From Ferdinandcohnia sp036962685 (GTDB lineage Bacteria > Bacillota > Bacilli > Bacillales > Bacillaceae_L): a DNA stretch of 64,000 nt. The position numbers and the translations under genes were made by a program. Shown here in pieces: positions 18,148 to 24,945 of this stretch; the stretch's first letter is position 1; each line of letters begins with the position of its first letter. The notes beneath the pieces were generated by a model. That model was not told the DNA's origin. It did not search any database and worked only from the letters and a program-made list of their open reading frames with translations. Location of the stretch: positions 1 to 64,000 of the forward strand of contig NZ_JBALOP010000020.1 in NCBI RefSeq assembly GCF_036962685.1, given 5' to 3'.

Positions 18148-18413
18148 GTGCCATCTCAAGAAAAGCGCAAAGCGCAATAACTGCGGAACATCGACTAACT
18201 ACCGCCCACATCCTGTGGCGAACGTCGATGTCAGCACATCCTCGAGTTTGCTATGCATTTTCTTCGTGCGATGATTATGCTCCCGAAGCCTTTCTTGTCC
18301 TGTGCAAGTCAAGCATAAGACGAGCGCTGACAGAAGGTGTATTTTACCTTCTGAAGCGGTTGGCTTAGACCAGAGAGCCGATGGCGCCTTGCGCTAGACA
18401 TTAAAGATGGCAC
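18148..18413. repeat. GC-richer element with inverted ends inside the ABC operon
   Basis: The element begins GTGCCATCT and ends with its complement AGATGGCAC. Just inside are AGCGCAAAGCGC on the left and GCGCCTTGCGCT on the right, so the ends form an inverted structure of about 25-30 bp. No plausible protein is encoded. Part of the interior (CACATCCTGTGGCGAACGT) recurs near 21.76 kb. It looks like a dispersed noncoding element of a kind common in Bacillaceae, inserted between ssuA-like and ssuC-like genes. Confidence 0.6.
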
Positions 18414-18419
18414 CTCCAC

Positions 18420-19415
18420 CTATTGTTTTATTACTTTTTCAGCAAAGGTAGGATTAATCAATTCCTGAACTAATTTTTCAACATCCACGTCTTTTTTGAT
18501 GATTTCCTGTGCTTGAAGAATATTACCGGCTTCTGTCAGTGCCTCAATTTGTATCTCTCCAGGCACTGGGTCAGAAAAATCATTACGTTCATTTAATTGC
18601 TTATTTGCTACTTCAATATCAATATTTGCTTCTTTTGCTAAGATTTCTGCTGCTTCTTTTGGATTTTCTAAAGTCCATTTACGTGCTTTTTCGTAAACTT
18701 CAATTACTTTTTCTACGTACTGAGGATATTTTTCCGTAAATTCAGGACGAGCATTTAAGACTCCATACGTATTAAAATCAGCATTTCGGTAAAATAGCTT
18801 GGCATCTGTTTCTATTTCAAGTCTTGCCATGTGTGGATCTAGTCCCGACCATGCATCTACCTGACCTGATGATAATGCAGCCGCGCCATCACCGTGTTGC
18901 AGATTGACAATTCCAACATCCGAAGGACTTAATCCTTCTTCATTTAAAGCACGTAGTAAGAAAATATATGGGTCAGTCCCGATGGTTGCAGCAACCTTTT
19001 TCCCTTTTAAATCACTTACACTTTGAATCTCTGAGTCTTTATCTACCACTAGTGCTGTCCACTCAGGCTTTGAATAAAGATAAACTGATTCAACCGGTGC
19101 ACCATTTGCTTTAGCCATTAAAGCAGCTGCCCCCGCGGATGAAGTGAAGTCCGCACTTCCACTATTTAAGAATTCAAGTGCTTTGTTACTACCTTGGCTT
19201 AGAACAAACTCAACCTTAATTCCTTCTTCCTCAAAAGCTTCCTCAGCCCAACCAAACTCTTTTAACACAAGACTTGTCGGTGAGTAAAAGGCATAATCTA
19301 ATACGATTTTTTCCGGTTTTTCATTTTCTTGGCCAGCTTTACTTGTGCTATTTGAACAACCTACAATTCCTACCAACAATAGTACAGCAATAAAAATGGC
19401 ACTTATTTTTTTCAT
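18420..19415 (-). CDS. ABC transporter substrate-binding lipoprotein, SsuA-like
   Basis: The 331-residue solute-binding protein is exported and lipid-anchored. It has a signal peptide with lipobox LVGIVGCSNS (Cys about residue 20), then an NMT1/sulfonate-type periplasmic-binding fold (DYAFYSPTSLVLKEFGWAEEAFEEEGIKVEFVLSQGSNKALEFLNSGSADF). This fold binds sulfonates, nitrate, thiamine precursors or related small molecules. The start is ATG with AAAGGAG. It starts 24 bases after the sulfhydrylase stop with no terminator, placing it under the S-box riboswitch. An organosulfur ligand is the best inference. Confidence 0.9.
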   Translation of the reverse strand: MKKISAIFIAVLLLVGIVGCSNSTSKAGQENEKPEKIVLDYAFYSPTSLVLKEFGWAEEAFEEEGIKVEFVLSQGSNKALEFLNSGSADFTSSAGAAALMAKANGAPVESVYLYSKPEWTALVVDKDSEIQSVSDLKGKKVAATIGTDPYIFLLRALNEEGLSPSDVGIVNLQHGDGAAALSSGQVDAWSGLDPHMARLEIETDAKLFYRNADFNTYGVLNARPEFTEKYPQYVEKVIEVYEKARKWTLENPKEAAEILAKEANIDIEVANKQLNERNDFSDPVPGEIQIEALTEAGNILQAQEIIKKDVDVEKLVQELINPTFAEKVIKQ

Positions 19416-19439
19416 CTTTTTTCTCCTTTATGATGTGGC

Positions 19440-21239
19440 TTATATTTCACAAGCAAATGTTACAATGGATCCTCGTAAACGCTGTGCCTCTTTATACGTA
19501 CAACGGTTGTGAACGACCTCTATACCTGCCTCTGCAACAATCTGGGCTGCTTTTGGTGAAATGACGCCCTCTTGGAGCCAGAAAATTCTTGGGTTTACTT
19601 CGGTTGCTTCCTTGGCAATTTCGATTGCGGCCTCCGGACTTCTGAATACTTGAACCACATCAATTTCAAATGGTACGTCCTTTAAGTTCGCGTATGCCTT
19701 TTCCCCAAGGACTTCTGTTTCCCTTGGATTTACAGGAACAATTTTATAGCCCAGGCGCTGCATTTTTCTTGCCAATCGATTACTTGGACGAGCTGGATTG
19801 CTGCTTAATCCGACAACTGCCAAGGTCTTTGGTCTTTGTGTTTCAACTCCATCAACCTCTTCACGAACAATCGGTGACTGTAGTGCCCAGCGGATGACTC
19901 CTTCATCATTCACAACGACTTCTCCCTTTTCTGCACCTTTAAAAGAAAGACCAGTTGCTTCATAAAATGCACGATCAAGATCATTTTGTAGGTCGCGAAC
20001 GGATTCAATTCCGACCGATAGACGAATCAGATCCTCAGTAACTCCTGTTAACAATAGCTCCTCTACACTTAGCTGCTGATGGGTTGTCGATGCCGGATGA
20101 ATAATTAAGGACTTCGCATCCCCCACATTCGCTACATGTGACCAGAGTGCTATATTATCAATAACCTTTTTCCCTGCATCACGCCCACCTTTAATTCCGA
20201 AGTTCACAATTGAACCAAAGCCGTTATTTAGATACTTTTCCGCAAGGTCATAGGAAGGATGATCTTCAAGCCCTGGATAGGACACCCACTCAACTGCTGG
20301 ATGGTTTTTTAAATAGTTTGCTAGTTCTAAAGCATTTTTATTATGTTTTTCAACCCTTAGATGTAGCGTTTCAAGACCTTGTAGTAGGTAAAATGCATTT
20401 TGTGGACTTAAGCATGAACCAAAATCACGTAATAGCTGTACGCGAAGTTTTGTGCTAAATGCAAGTGTTCCAAAATCATTTGCATATCTTACGCCGTTAT
20501 AGCTTCGGTCAGGCTCCGTGAATCCTGGGAATTTTGGATTATTCCAATTAAAGCGTCCCCCGTCTACAACTAGACCGCCAATCGTGGTTCCATGACCACC
20601 AATCCATTTCGTTGCTGAGTGAACAACAATATCTGCACCCCATGTGATGGGTTTACAAATATATGGTGAAGCAAATGTATTATCAATAATCAGTGGAATT
20701 TCTGCTTCATGTGCAATTGCTGCAACTGCTTCAACATCTAAAACCTGTAGGCTTGGGTTTCCGATAATTTCAGCAAAAACCGCCTTTGTTTTTGGAGTAA
20801 TTGCTTTTCTAAAATTCTCAGGGTCCTTTGAATCTACAAAATTCACCTTAATCCCGTATTTCGGTAGTGTGATCGAAAACAGATTATATGTACCACCATA
20901 TAGGTTTGTAGCAGCGACAATCTCATCACCCGCTTCAGCGATATTCATAACCGCTAGAGCAATGGCTGCCATTCCTGAAGAAGTCGCAACAGCCGCAACC
21001 CCGTCCTCTAATAACGCAATTCGTTTTTCCAGTACATCTACAGTTGGATTTCCAATTCTCGAATAAATGTTCCCTGGTTCATCAAGTGCAAACAAACTAC
21101 GTGCATGCTCAGAATTATGGAAAACGTAAGAACTCGTTTGATAGATAGGAACTGCTCGTGATCCAGTTGTCGGATCTGGCGATTGTCCCCCATGTAATAA
21201 AATTGTTTCTAAATCATAGCTTTCAAATTGCTGACTCAT
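19440..21239 (-). CDS. O-acetylhomoserine sulfhydrylase fused to a CoA-binding domain
   Basis: The 599-residue protein has two parts. Residues 1 to about 430 are a complete PLP-dependent Cys/Met-metabolism enzyme of the O-acetylhomoserine aminocarboxypropyltransferase type: ETILLHGGQSPD, YSRIGNPT, PLP lysine 211 in HSATKWIGGHGTT. Residues about 470-590 form a CoA-binding (Rossmann, COG1832-like) domain: KTLAVVGLSSNPARPSNRLA, IVPVNPRETEVLGEKAY, IFWLQEGVI, VHNRCTYKE. The first part forms homocysteine from O-acetylhomoserine and sulfide; the second may sense CoA or acyl-CoA. The start has GGAGG upstream. A SAM-I riboswitch precedes the gene, as expected for methionine synthesis. Confidence 0.92.
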   Translation of the reverse strand: MSQQFESYDLETILLHGGQSPDPTTGSRAVPIYQTSSYVFHNSEHARSLFALDEPGNIYSRIGNPTVDVLEKRIALLEDGVAAVATSSGMAAIALAVMNIAEAGDEIVAATNLYGGTYNLFSITLPKYGIKVNFVDSKDPENFRKAITPKTKAVFAEIIGNPSLQVLDVEAVAAIAHEAEIPLIIDNTFASPYICKPITWGADIVVHSATKWIGGHGTTIGGLVVDGGRFNWNNPKFPGFTEPDRSYNGVRYANDFGTLAFSTKLRVQLLRDFGSCLSPQNAFYLLQGLETLHLRVEKHNKNALELANYLKNHPAVEWVSYPGLEDHPSYDLAEKYLNNGFGSIVNFGIKGGRDAGKKVIDNIALWSHVANVGDAKSLIIHPASTTHQQLSVEELLLTGVTEDLIRLSVGIESVRDLQNDLDRAFYEATGLSFKGAEKGEVVVNDEGVIRWALQSPIVREEVDGVETQRPKTLAVVGLSSNPARPSNRLARKMQRLGYKIVPVNPRETEVLGEKAYANLKDVPFEIDVVQVFRSPEAAIEIAKEATEVNPRIFWLQEGVISPKAAQIVAEAGIEVVHNRCTYKEAQRLRGSIVTFACEI

Positions 21240-21318
21240 GTTTATACCTCCAATATTTTTATAAGAAAACTTGGGATTACAGGAATGTAATTCCAAATTT
21301 CATCTTCTAAGCAAGAAC

Positions 21319-21350
21319 AAAAGCCCTCTTCAAGTAAGAAGAGGGCTTTT
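21319..21350 (-). terminator. Riboswitch-controlled terminator
   Basis: On the minus strand an AAAGCCCTCTTC/GAAGAGGGCTTT stem is followed by a T-containing tail. It lies between the S-box aptamer and the sulfhydrylase start. It is the expression platform of the riboswitch. Confidence 0.85.
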
Positions 21351-21357
21351 ATTCCTC

Positions 21358-21467
21358 CTCTTATCTCTCAGGTAATAATACCTGCAGGAATTAGCACCTT
21401 TTCAAGAATAATCTTGAAGGTTGCCGGGTTTCGTAGGGCCATGTCCCTCCACCGCTCTGGATAAGAG
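21358..21467 (-). ncRNA. SAM-I (S-box) riboswitch aptamer
   Basis: Read on the minus strand, the P1 helix is CTCTTATC...GATAAGAG. The conserved core contains GGTGGAGGGAC, then GGCCC, then AACCCGGCAACC, followed by the AAGGTGCTAATTCC segment and GAGAGATAAGAG. These are the invariant parts of the S-box family. When S-adenosylmethionine is abundant, the downstream terminator should form and stop transcription of the sulfhydrylase-ABC operon. Confidence 0.95.
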
Positions 21468-21739
21468 TCTTTATTAAGTTAAAACGTTCCCGTTTTGCTT
21501 TATAAAAGGATTATAGTATGTGAATAATTCAAAGTCAAATACTTTTTAAAATATTTCATCTTGTTAGAATTTTTACTTCAGATCTATTCTTACCCCCTAT
21601 TCCTATGTACTCGCTGCTTAAAATAGACTTAAAAATCATTTGTCCCGCATTAACGGGCAGAAAACCCCCACCTCAAAACTCTAGTTAAAAACGAAGATGT
21701 TTCGATGACTGATAACTGCACGTAAAAGCCTCATAAAAG

Positions 21740-21848
21740 GAACAAAGACTAAGAACGCCACGTCCTGTGGCAACGTAACGTCTTTGTGGCCCACATCATG
21801 TGCGCCTCAACTAACAATCAGTGGGGATTAGTAACCCCCCACTGATTG
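21740..21848. repeat. Repeat-like intergenic DNA with a strong hairpin
   Basis: CCACGTCCTGTGGCAACGT near 21763 nearly repeats the core inside the 18.15-18.41 kb element. A second local variant (CCACATCATGTGCG) follows. At 21815-21848 a 12-bp perfect stem (CAATCAGTGGGG/CCCCACTGATTG) has no T-run, so it is not an obvious terminator. No ORF is supported. It is probably part of a dispersed repeat family. Confidence 0.45.
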
Positions 21849-21881
21849 AAGTTTCACTTTATGTCATTTTTGTGAAGCCTA

Positions 21882-21910
21882 TTGCTTTTATCCGAAATCC
21901 GTTGTATATT
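21882..21910 (+). promoter_or_regulatory. Sigma-A-type promoter of the DoxX-like gene
   Basis: TTGCTT and TATATT are separated by exactly 17 bases, placing the transcription start near 21917. Both Rex/Fnr-like palindromes lie downstream of this start, which would suit repression. Confidence 0.55.
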
Positions 21911-21925
21911 AAGAGTGTAGAAAGT

Positions 21926-21943
21926 TAGTGAAAAACTTCACAA
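21926..21943. promoter_or_regulatory. Rex/Fnr-like operator 1
   Basis: TAGTGAAAAACTTCACAA matches TTGTGAA-N4-TTCACAA except for one base in the left arm. It lies just downstream of the predicted transcription start of the DoxX-like gene. Confidence 0.5.
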
Positions 21944-21995
21944 ACTAACTACTCTAGAGCTGGCAGCTAAAGCACTCATATTTTTTTACAATAAC

Positions 21996-22013
21996 TTGTG
22001 AAGAATTTCACAA
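21996..22013. promoter_or_regulatory. Rex/Fnr-like operator 2
   Basis: TTGTGAAGAATTTCACAA is a perfect TTGTGAA-N4-TTCACAA palindrome, the redox-repressor Rex consensus. The same bases also satisfy the B. subtilis Fnr pattern TGTGA-N6-TCACA. It lies in the leader, about 23 bases before the ATG. Confidence 0.65.
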
Positions 22014-22036
22014 ATAAATGATAAGGGGAGATTAGA

Positions 22037-22540
22037 ATGAGAACATTCTTAAAAGGACCTAAAATGGCAGTTATTTGGACAGTATTACGTGTATGGTTAG
22101 GAATTCAATGGCTAGAAGCTGGTTTTCATAAAATTACTGGAGGATTTGACGCAGGCGGTTTCCTACAAGGCGCATTAGCTAAAGCAGGCGGGGAACATCC
22201 AGCAGTAGCAGGCTGGTACGCAACATTCCTTGAAGGCTTTGCCGTACCGAATGTTGAATTAATCAACGTGCTTATTCCTTGGGGCGAATTTCTAGTAGGT
22301 CTTGGATTAATTGTAGGTGCTGCAACTATCCCAGCATTAATTGCTGCTGGATTCATGAACCTTAACTTCTTACTTGCTGGAACTGTAAGCACAAACCCAG
22401 TATTTTATACAGTAGCAGTCATTCTCTTATTCGCAGGCGCTGCAACTTACTACTACGGTGTAGACAGATTCGCAGTACCTTTCCTTACAAAACGAATCAA
22501 CGAGAAAAAAGCTGCAAAAACAGCAGCGAACGTTGCGTAA
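22037..22540 (+). CDS. DoxX-family membrane protein
   Basis: The 167-residue protein has four hydrophobic segments and resembles DoxX/DoxD proteins, integral membrane subunits associated with quinone-linked redox reactions. LRVWLGIQWLEAGFHKITGG and WGEFLVGLGLIVGAATIPA are typical. The C-terminus is short, basic and Ala/Lys-rich. GGGGAGA precedes the ATG. Two Rex/Fnr-like boxes in the leader suggest induction under reduced or oxygen-limited conditions. Biochemical function is not known for most bacterial members. Its own terminator follows. Confidence 0.85.
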   Translation: MRTFLKGPKMAVIWTVLRVWLGIQWLEAGFHKITGGFDAGGFLQGALAKAGGEHPAVAGWYATFLEGFAVPNVELINVLIPWGEFLVGLGLIVGAATIPALIAAGFMNLNFLLAGTVSTNPVFYTVAVILLFAGAATYYYGVDRFAVPFLTKRINEKKAAKTAANVA

Positions 22541-22542
22541 CT

Positions 22543-22582
22543 AAAAAAAGTGTTCCTCCTAATCCAGGAGGAACACTTTTTT
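22543..22582. terminator. Bidirectional terminator, DoxX-like gene and small lipoprotein
   Basis: AAGTGTTCCTCC, a 7-base loop and GGAGGAACACTT are flanked by A-runs and T-runs, so it can serve both converging genes. Confidence 0.9.
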
Positions 22583-22587
22583 ATATT

Positions 22588-22737
22588 CTATTCATCATCA
22601 ATTTCGCCGTCACCAATTTCATCCTCTTCTTCGATTTCCTCGATGTCTTCGCCTTCTTCAGGCATTTCATCATCTCCGCAACCTATTAAGAAAAACATCG
22701 GGAACGACAATAGTAACAGCAGTAGCATCCGTTTCAT
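22588..22737 (-). CDS. Small acidic lipoprotein, 49 residues
   Basis: This is a short minus-strand gene not picked up at usual ORF length limits. It begins MKRMLLLLLLSFPMFFLIGC, a full lipoprotein signal with the Cys at residue 20. The remaining 29 residues are almost entirely Asp, Glu, Gly and Ile (GDDEMPEEGEDIEEIEEEDE). A strong GGGAGGGG ribosome binding site lies four bases before the ATG, and a bidirectional terminator follows the stop. The mature part would be a highly negative surface peptide on the outer face of the membrane. Function is unknown; metal or cation binding is only a guess. Confidence 0.75.
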   Translation of the reverse strand: MKRMLLLLLLSFPMFFLIGCGDDEMPEEGEDIEEIEEEDEIGDGEIDDE

Positions 22738-22837
22738 TACAACCCCTCCCTTTTTCTAGGCTTTCCTTTCAATCCCGAAATATGTAGACTAGAAAGAGGA
22801 AAGGGTAATAGTAGTTCTAATATTGGAGGTAGAAACG

Positions 22838-23755
22838 ATGCGAAAAATAAAGCTTGGAACCAGTTCCCTCGAGGTACCAGTTGTTGCAGTAGGCTGTATG
22901 AGGATTAATTCTTTAGAAAAGCCCGAGGCAGAAAAATTTGTACAAACAGCATTGGAAGTTGGTGCAAATTTCTTTGACCATGCTGATATTTACGGTAGTG
23001 GTGCTTGTGAGGAAATCTTTGCAGATGCGATACATATGAATGATGATATCCGTGAAAAAATTATCCTTCAATCCAAATGTGGCATTCGAAAAGGAATGTT
23101 TGATTTTTCAAAGGAATATATCCTTAATTCCGTTGATGGAATTTTAAAACGACTCAAAACTGATTATTTGGATGTCTTACTTTTACATCGTCCTGATGCC
23201 CTTGTTGAACCCGAAGAGGTTGGCGAAGCATTTGACATATTAGAGTCCTCTGGGAAAGTTCGTCACTTTGGGGTTTCCAACCAAAAACCGATGCAAATTC
23301 AGTTACTTAAAAAATATGTGAAGCAACCAATCGTTGCGAACCAGCTACAGCTAAGTATTCCAAATGCCCATATGATCGCAAGTGGCGTAACAGGTAATAT
23401 GCAAATTGATCAATCCATAAACCGTGATGGAGATGTGCTTGATTTTTGTCGCTTACATGACATCACAATTCAACCGTGGTCACCTTTTCAATATGGTTAT
23501 TTTGAAGGGCCTTTTCTTGGCAATGAAAAATGCCCTGAATTAAATCAAAAAATTGACGAAATCGCCGAAAAATATGGCGTTTCCAATACAACGATTGCCA
23601 TTGCATGGCTATTACGTCATCCAGCAAACATGCAACCAGTTATCGGAACCATGAATATTGACCGCTTAAGGGATTCCGTGAAAGCAAGTGAAGTTCAGTT
23701 AACCCGTGAAGATTGGTACAGTATTTTTCTAGCTGCAGGATATCTATTACCATAA
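22838..23755 (+). CDS. Aldo/keto reductase
   Basis: The 305-residue NADPH-dependent oxidoreductase has the AKR TIM-barrel. The catalytic Asp-Tyr is in NFFDHADIYGSG, the lysine in IILQSKCGI and the histidine in DVLLLHRPD. Cofactor-binding motifs are RHFGVSNQKP and PVIGTMNIDRLRDS. It is closest in feel to B. subtilis YcsN-like and E. coli YdhF-like proteins. The ATG at 22838 is used because GGAGG lies upstream; the longer TTG start would overlap it. The substrate is not predictable. A terminator separates it from the converging ftsZ-like gene. Confidence 0.9.
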   Translation: MRKIKLGTSSLEVPVVAVGCMRINSLEKPEAEKFVQTALEVGANFFDHADIYGSGACEEIFADAIHMNDDIREKIILQSKCGIRKGMFDFSKEYILNSVDGILKRLKTDYLDVLLLHRPDALVEPEEVGEAFDILESSGKVRHFGVSNQKPMQIQLLKKYVKQPIVANQLQLSIPNAHMIASGVTGNMQIDQSINRDGDVLDFCRLHDITIQPWSPFQYGYFEGPFLGNEKCPELNQKIDEIAEKYGVSNTTIAIAWLLRHPANMQPVIGTMNIDRLRDSVKASEVQLTREDWYSIFLAAGYLLP

Positions 23756-23764
23756 AAGTAGTAG

Positions 23765-23787
23765 AGGCACCCCAAAAAGGTGCCTCT
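23765..23787. terminator. Terminator between aldo/keto reductase and FtsZ-like gene
   Basis: GAGGCACC, a 7-base loop and GGTGCCTC are followed by TTTCCTTT on the plus strand; A-residues on the other side let it also serve the minus-strand gene. Confidence 0.8.
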
Positions 23788-23792
23788 TTCCT

Positions 23793-24749
23793 TTAATTTT
23801 CCGAAAATCCTGTAGCAATTACAGTCACAATAATTTCGTCTTTTAAGTTGTCATTTATGACAGAACCAAAAATCATATTTAAGTCCTCATGTGTTGCTGA
23901 AGAAATCACGTCTGCTGCTTCTTGAATTTCAAATAAGCTTAAGTTCCTTCCACCCGTGATATTTAAAATCACACCACGTGCACCACTTATCGATGTTTCA
24001 AGAAGTGGACTATTGATTGCTTTATGAGCCGCCTCAACTGCACGGCCATCCCCTTTTGCCATTCCAATACCCATTAAAGCTGTTCCGCGGTGGGACATGA
24101 CCGTTTTAACATCGGCAAAGTCTAGATTGATTAAGCCTGGTACAGCAATTAAGTCAGAAATGCCTTGAACCCCGCGAAGAAGTACATTATCAGCCTCTCG
24201 GAATGCTTCAATCATTGGTGTACGCTTATCGACAATCTCTAATAGTTTTTCATTTGGAATAATAATTAACGTATCCACCGCTTCCTTCATCGCGTCAATG
24301 CCTGCATCTGCATTTACTGCTCGCTTACGACCTTCAAATCGAAACGGTCTAGTTACCACGCCGATTGTCAAGGAACCTAATTTCTTTGCGATCCTAGCAA
24401 TTTCCGGGGCCGCACCAGTTCCAGTGCCACCGCCCATTCCCGCAGTAACGAAGACCATATCCGCGCCTCTTAATGCTTCCTCGATTTCTTTTTCACTCTC
24501 CTCAACGGCTCTCATTCCAATTTGCGGATTGGCACCTGCTCCAAGTCCGCGCGTTAACGATGCACCAATTTGAATGACGACCTCCGCTTTTGATTGATTC
24601 AGGGCTTGTCCATCCGTATTTACCGCAATGAATTCAACACCTTCTACCCCTGCTTCAATCATTCGATTGACCGCATTATTTCCACCGCCGCCAACACCAA
24701 CTACCTTTATTCTTGCAAATTGATCTATGTATGGTTCAAACTCGAGCAT
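23793..24749 (-). CDS. FtsZ paralogue lacking the C-terminal tail
   Basis: The 318-residue protein is a complete tubulin/FtsZ GTPase core: GGGGNNAVNR (20-29), GGGTGTGAA (106-114), IPNEKLL and the catalytic T7 loop NLDFAD (208-213). It stops right after the beta-sheet end VTVIATGFSEN. Normal Bacillus FtsZ is about 60 residues longer, with a flexible linker and the conserved peptide that binds FtsA, SepF, EzrA and ZapA partners. The stop codon is clean and a terminator follows, so this does not look like a broken gene. AGGAGG precedes the ATG. No ftsA or dcw genes are nearby; a divergent LysM-amidase is. It is probably a second FtsZ. Confidence 0.9.
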   Translation of the reverse strand: MLEFEPYIDQFARIKVVGVGGGGNNAVNRMIEAGVEGVEFIAVNTDGQALNQSKAEVVIQIGASLTRGLGAGANPQIGMRAVEESEKEIEEALRGADMVFVTAGMGGGTGTGAAPEIARIAKKLGSLTIGVVTRPFRFEGRKRAVNADAGIDAMKEAVDTLIIIPNEKLLEIVDKRTPMIEAFREADNVLLRGVQGISDLIAVPGLINLDFADVKTVMSHRGTALMGIGMAKGDGRAVEAAHKAINSPLLETSISGARGVILNITGGRNLSLFEIQEAADVISSATHEDLNMIFGSVINDNLKDEIIVTVIATGFSEN

Positions 24750-24945
24750 GACATTTTCCTCCTAACCGCCCATTCCAGCTTCCTAAAAAGAATCGAATTT
24801 ATACTATATACTTCGTAGTACTACTTCGCTTTTTGTCACGGATTTCCTCTATGAAATGAAAAGAAACCACTCCCATGTACCTAAATCGCATAATATTAAA
24901 TTTGTTTTACAAACTAATAACAATATATGACGAAAGGATACGACC

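Noticed and set aside
18114..18368. Plus-strand 84-codon frame inside the ABC operon repeat
   Set aside because: It lies in an intergenic repeat with inverted ends, lacks a ribosome binding site and resembles no family.
21815..21848. Hairpin as an intrinsic terminator
   Set aside because: The 12-bp stem is strong, but neither side is followed by a T-run and no gene ends just before it.
22550..22759. Plus-strand serine/isoleucine-rich 69-codon frame
   Set aside because: It is the antisense of the acidic lipoprotein gene; composition is low-complexity and it starts inside a terminator.
23793..24749. FtsZ-like gene as a pseudogene truncated by mutation
   Set aside because: The GTPase domain ends at its natural structural boundary, the stop is followed by a good terminator, and no remnant of the C-terminal tail is visible downstream.
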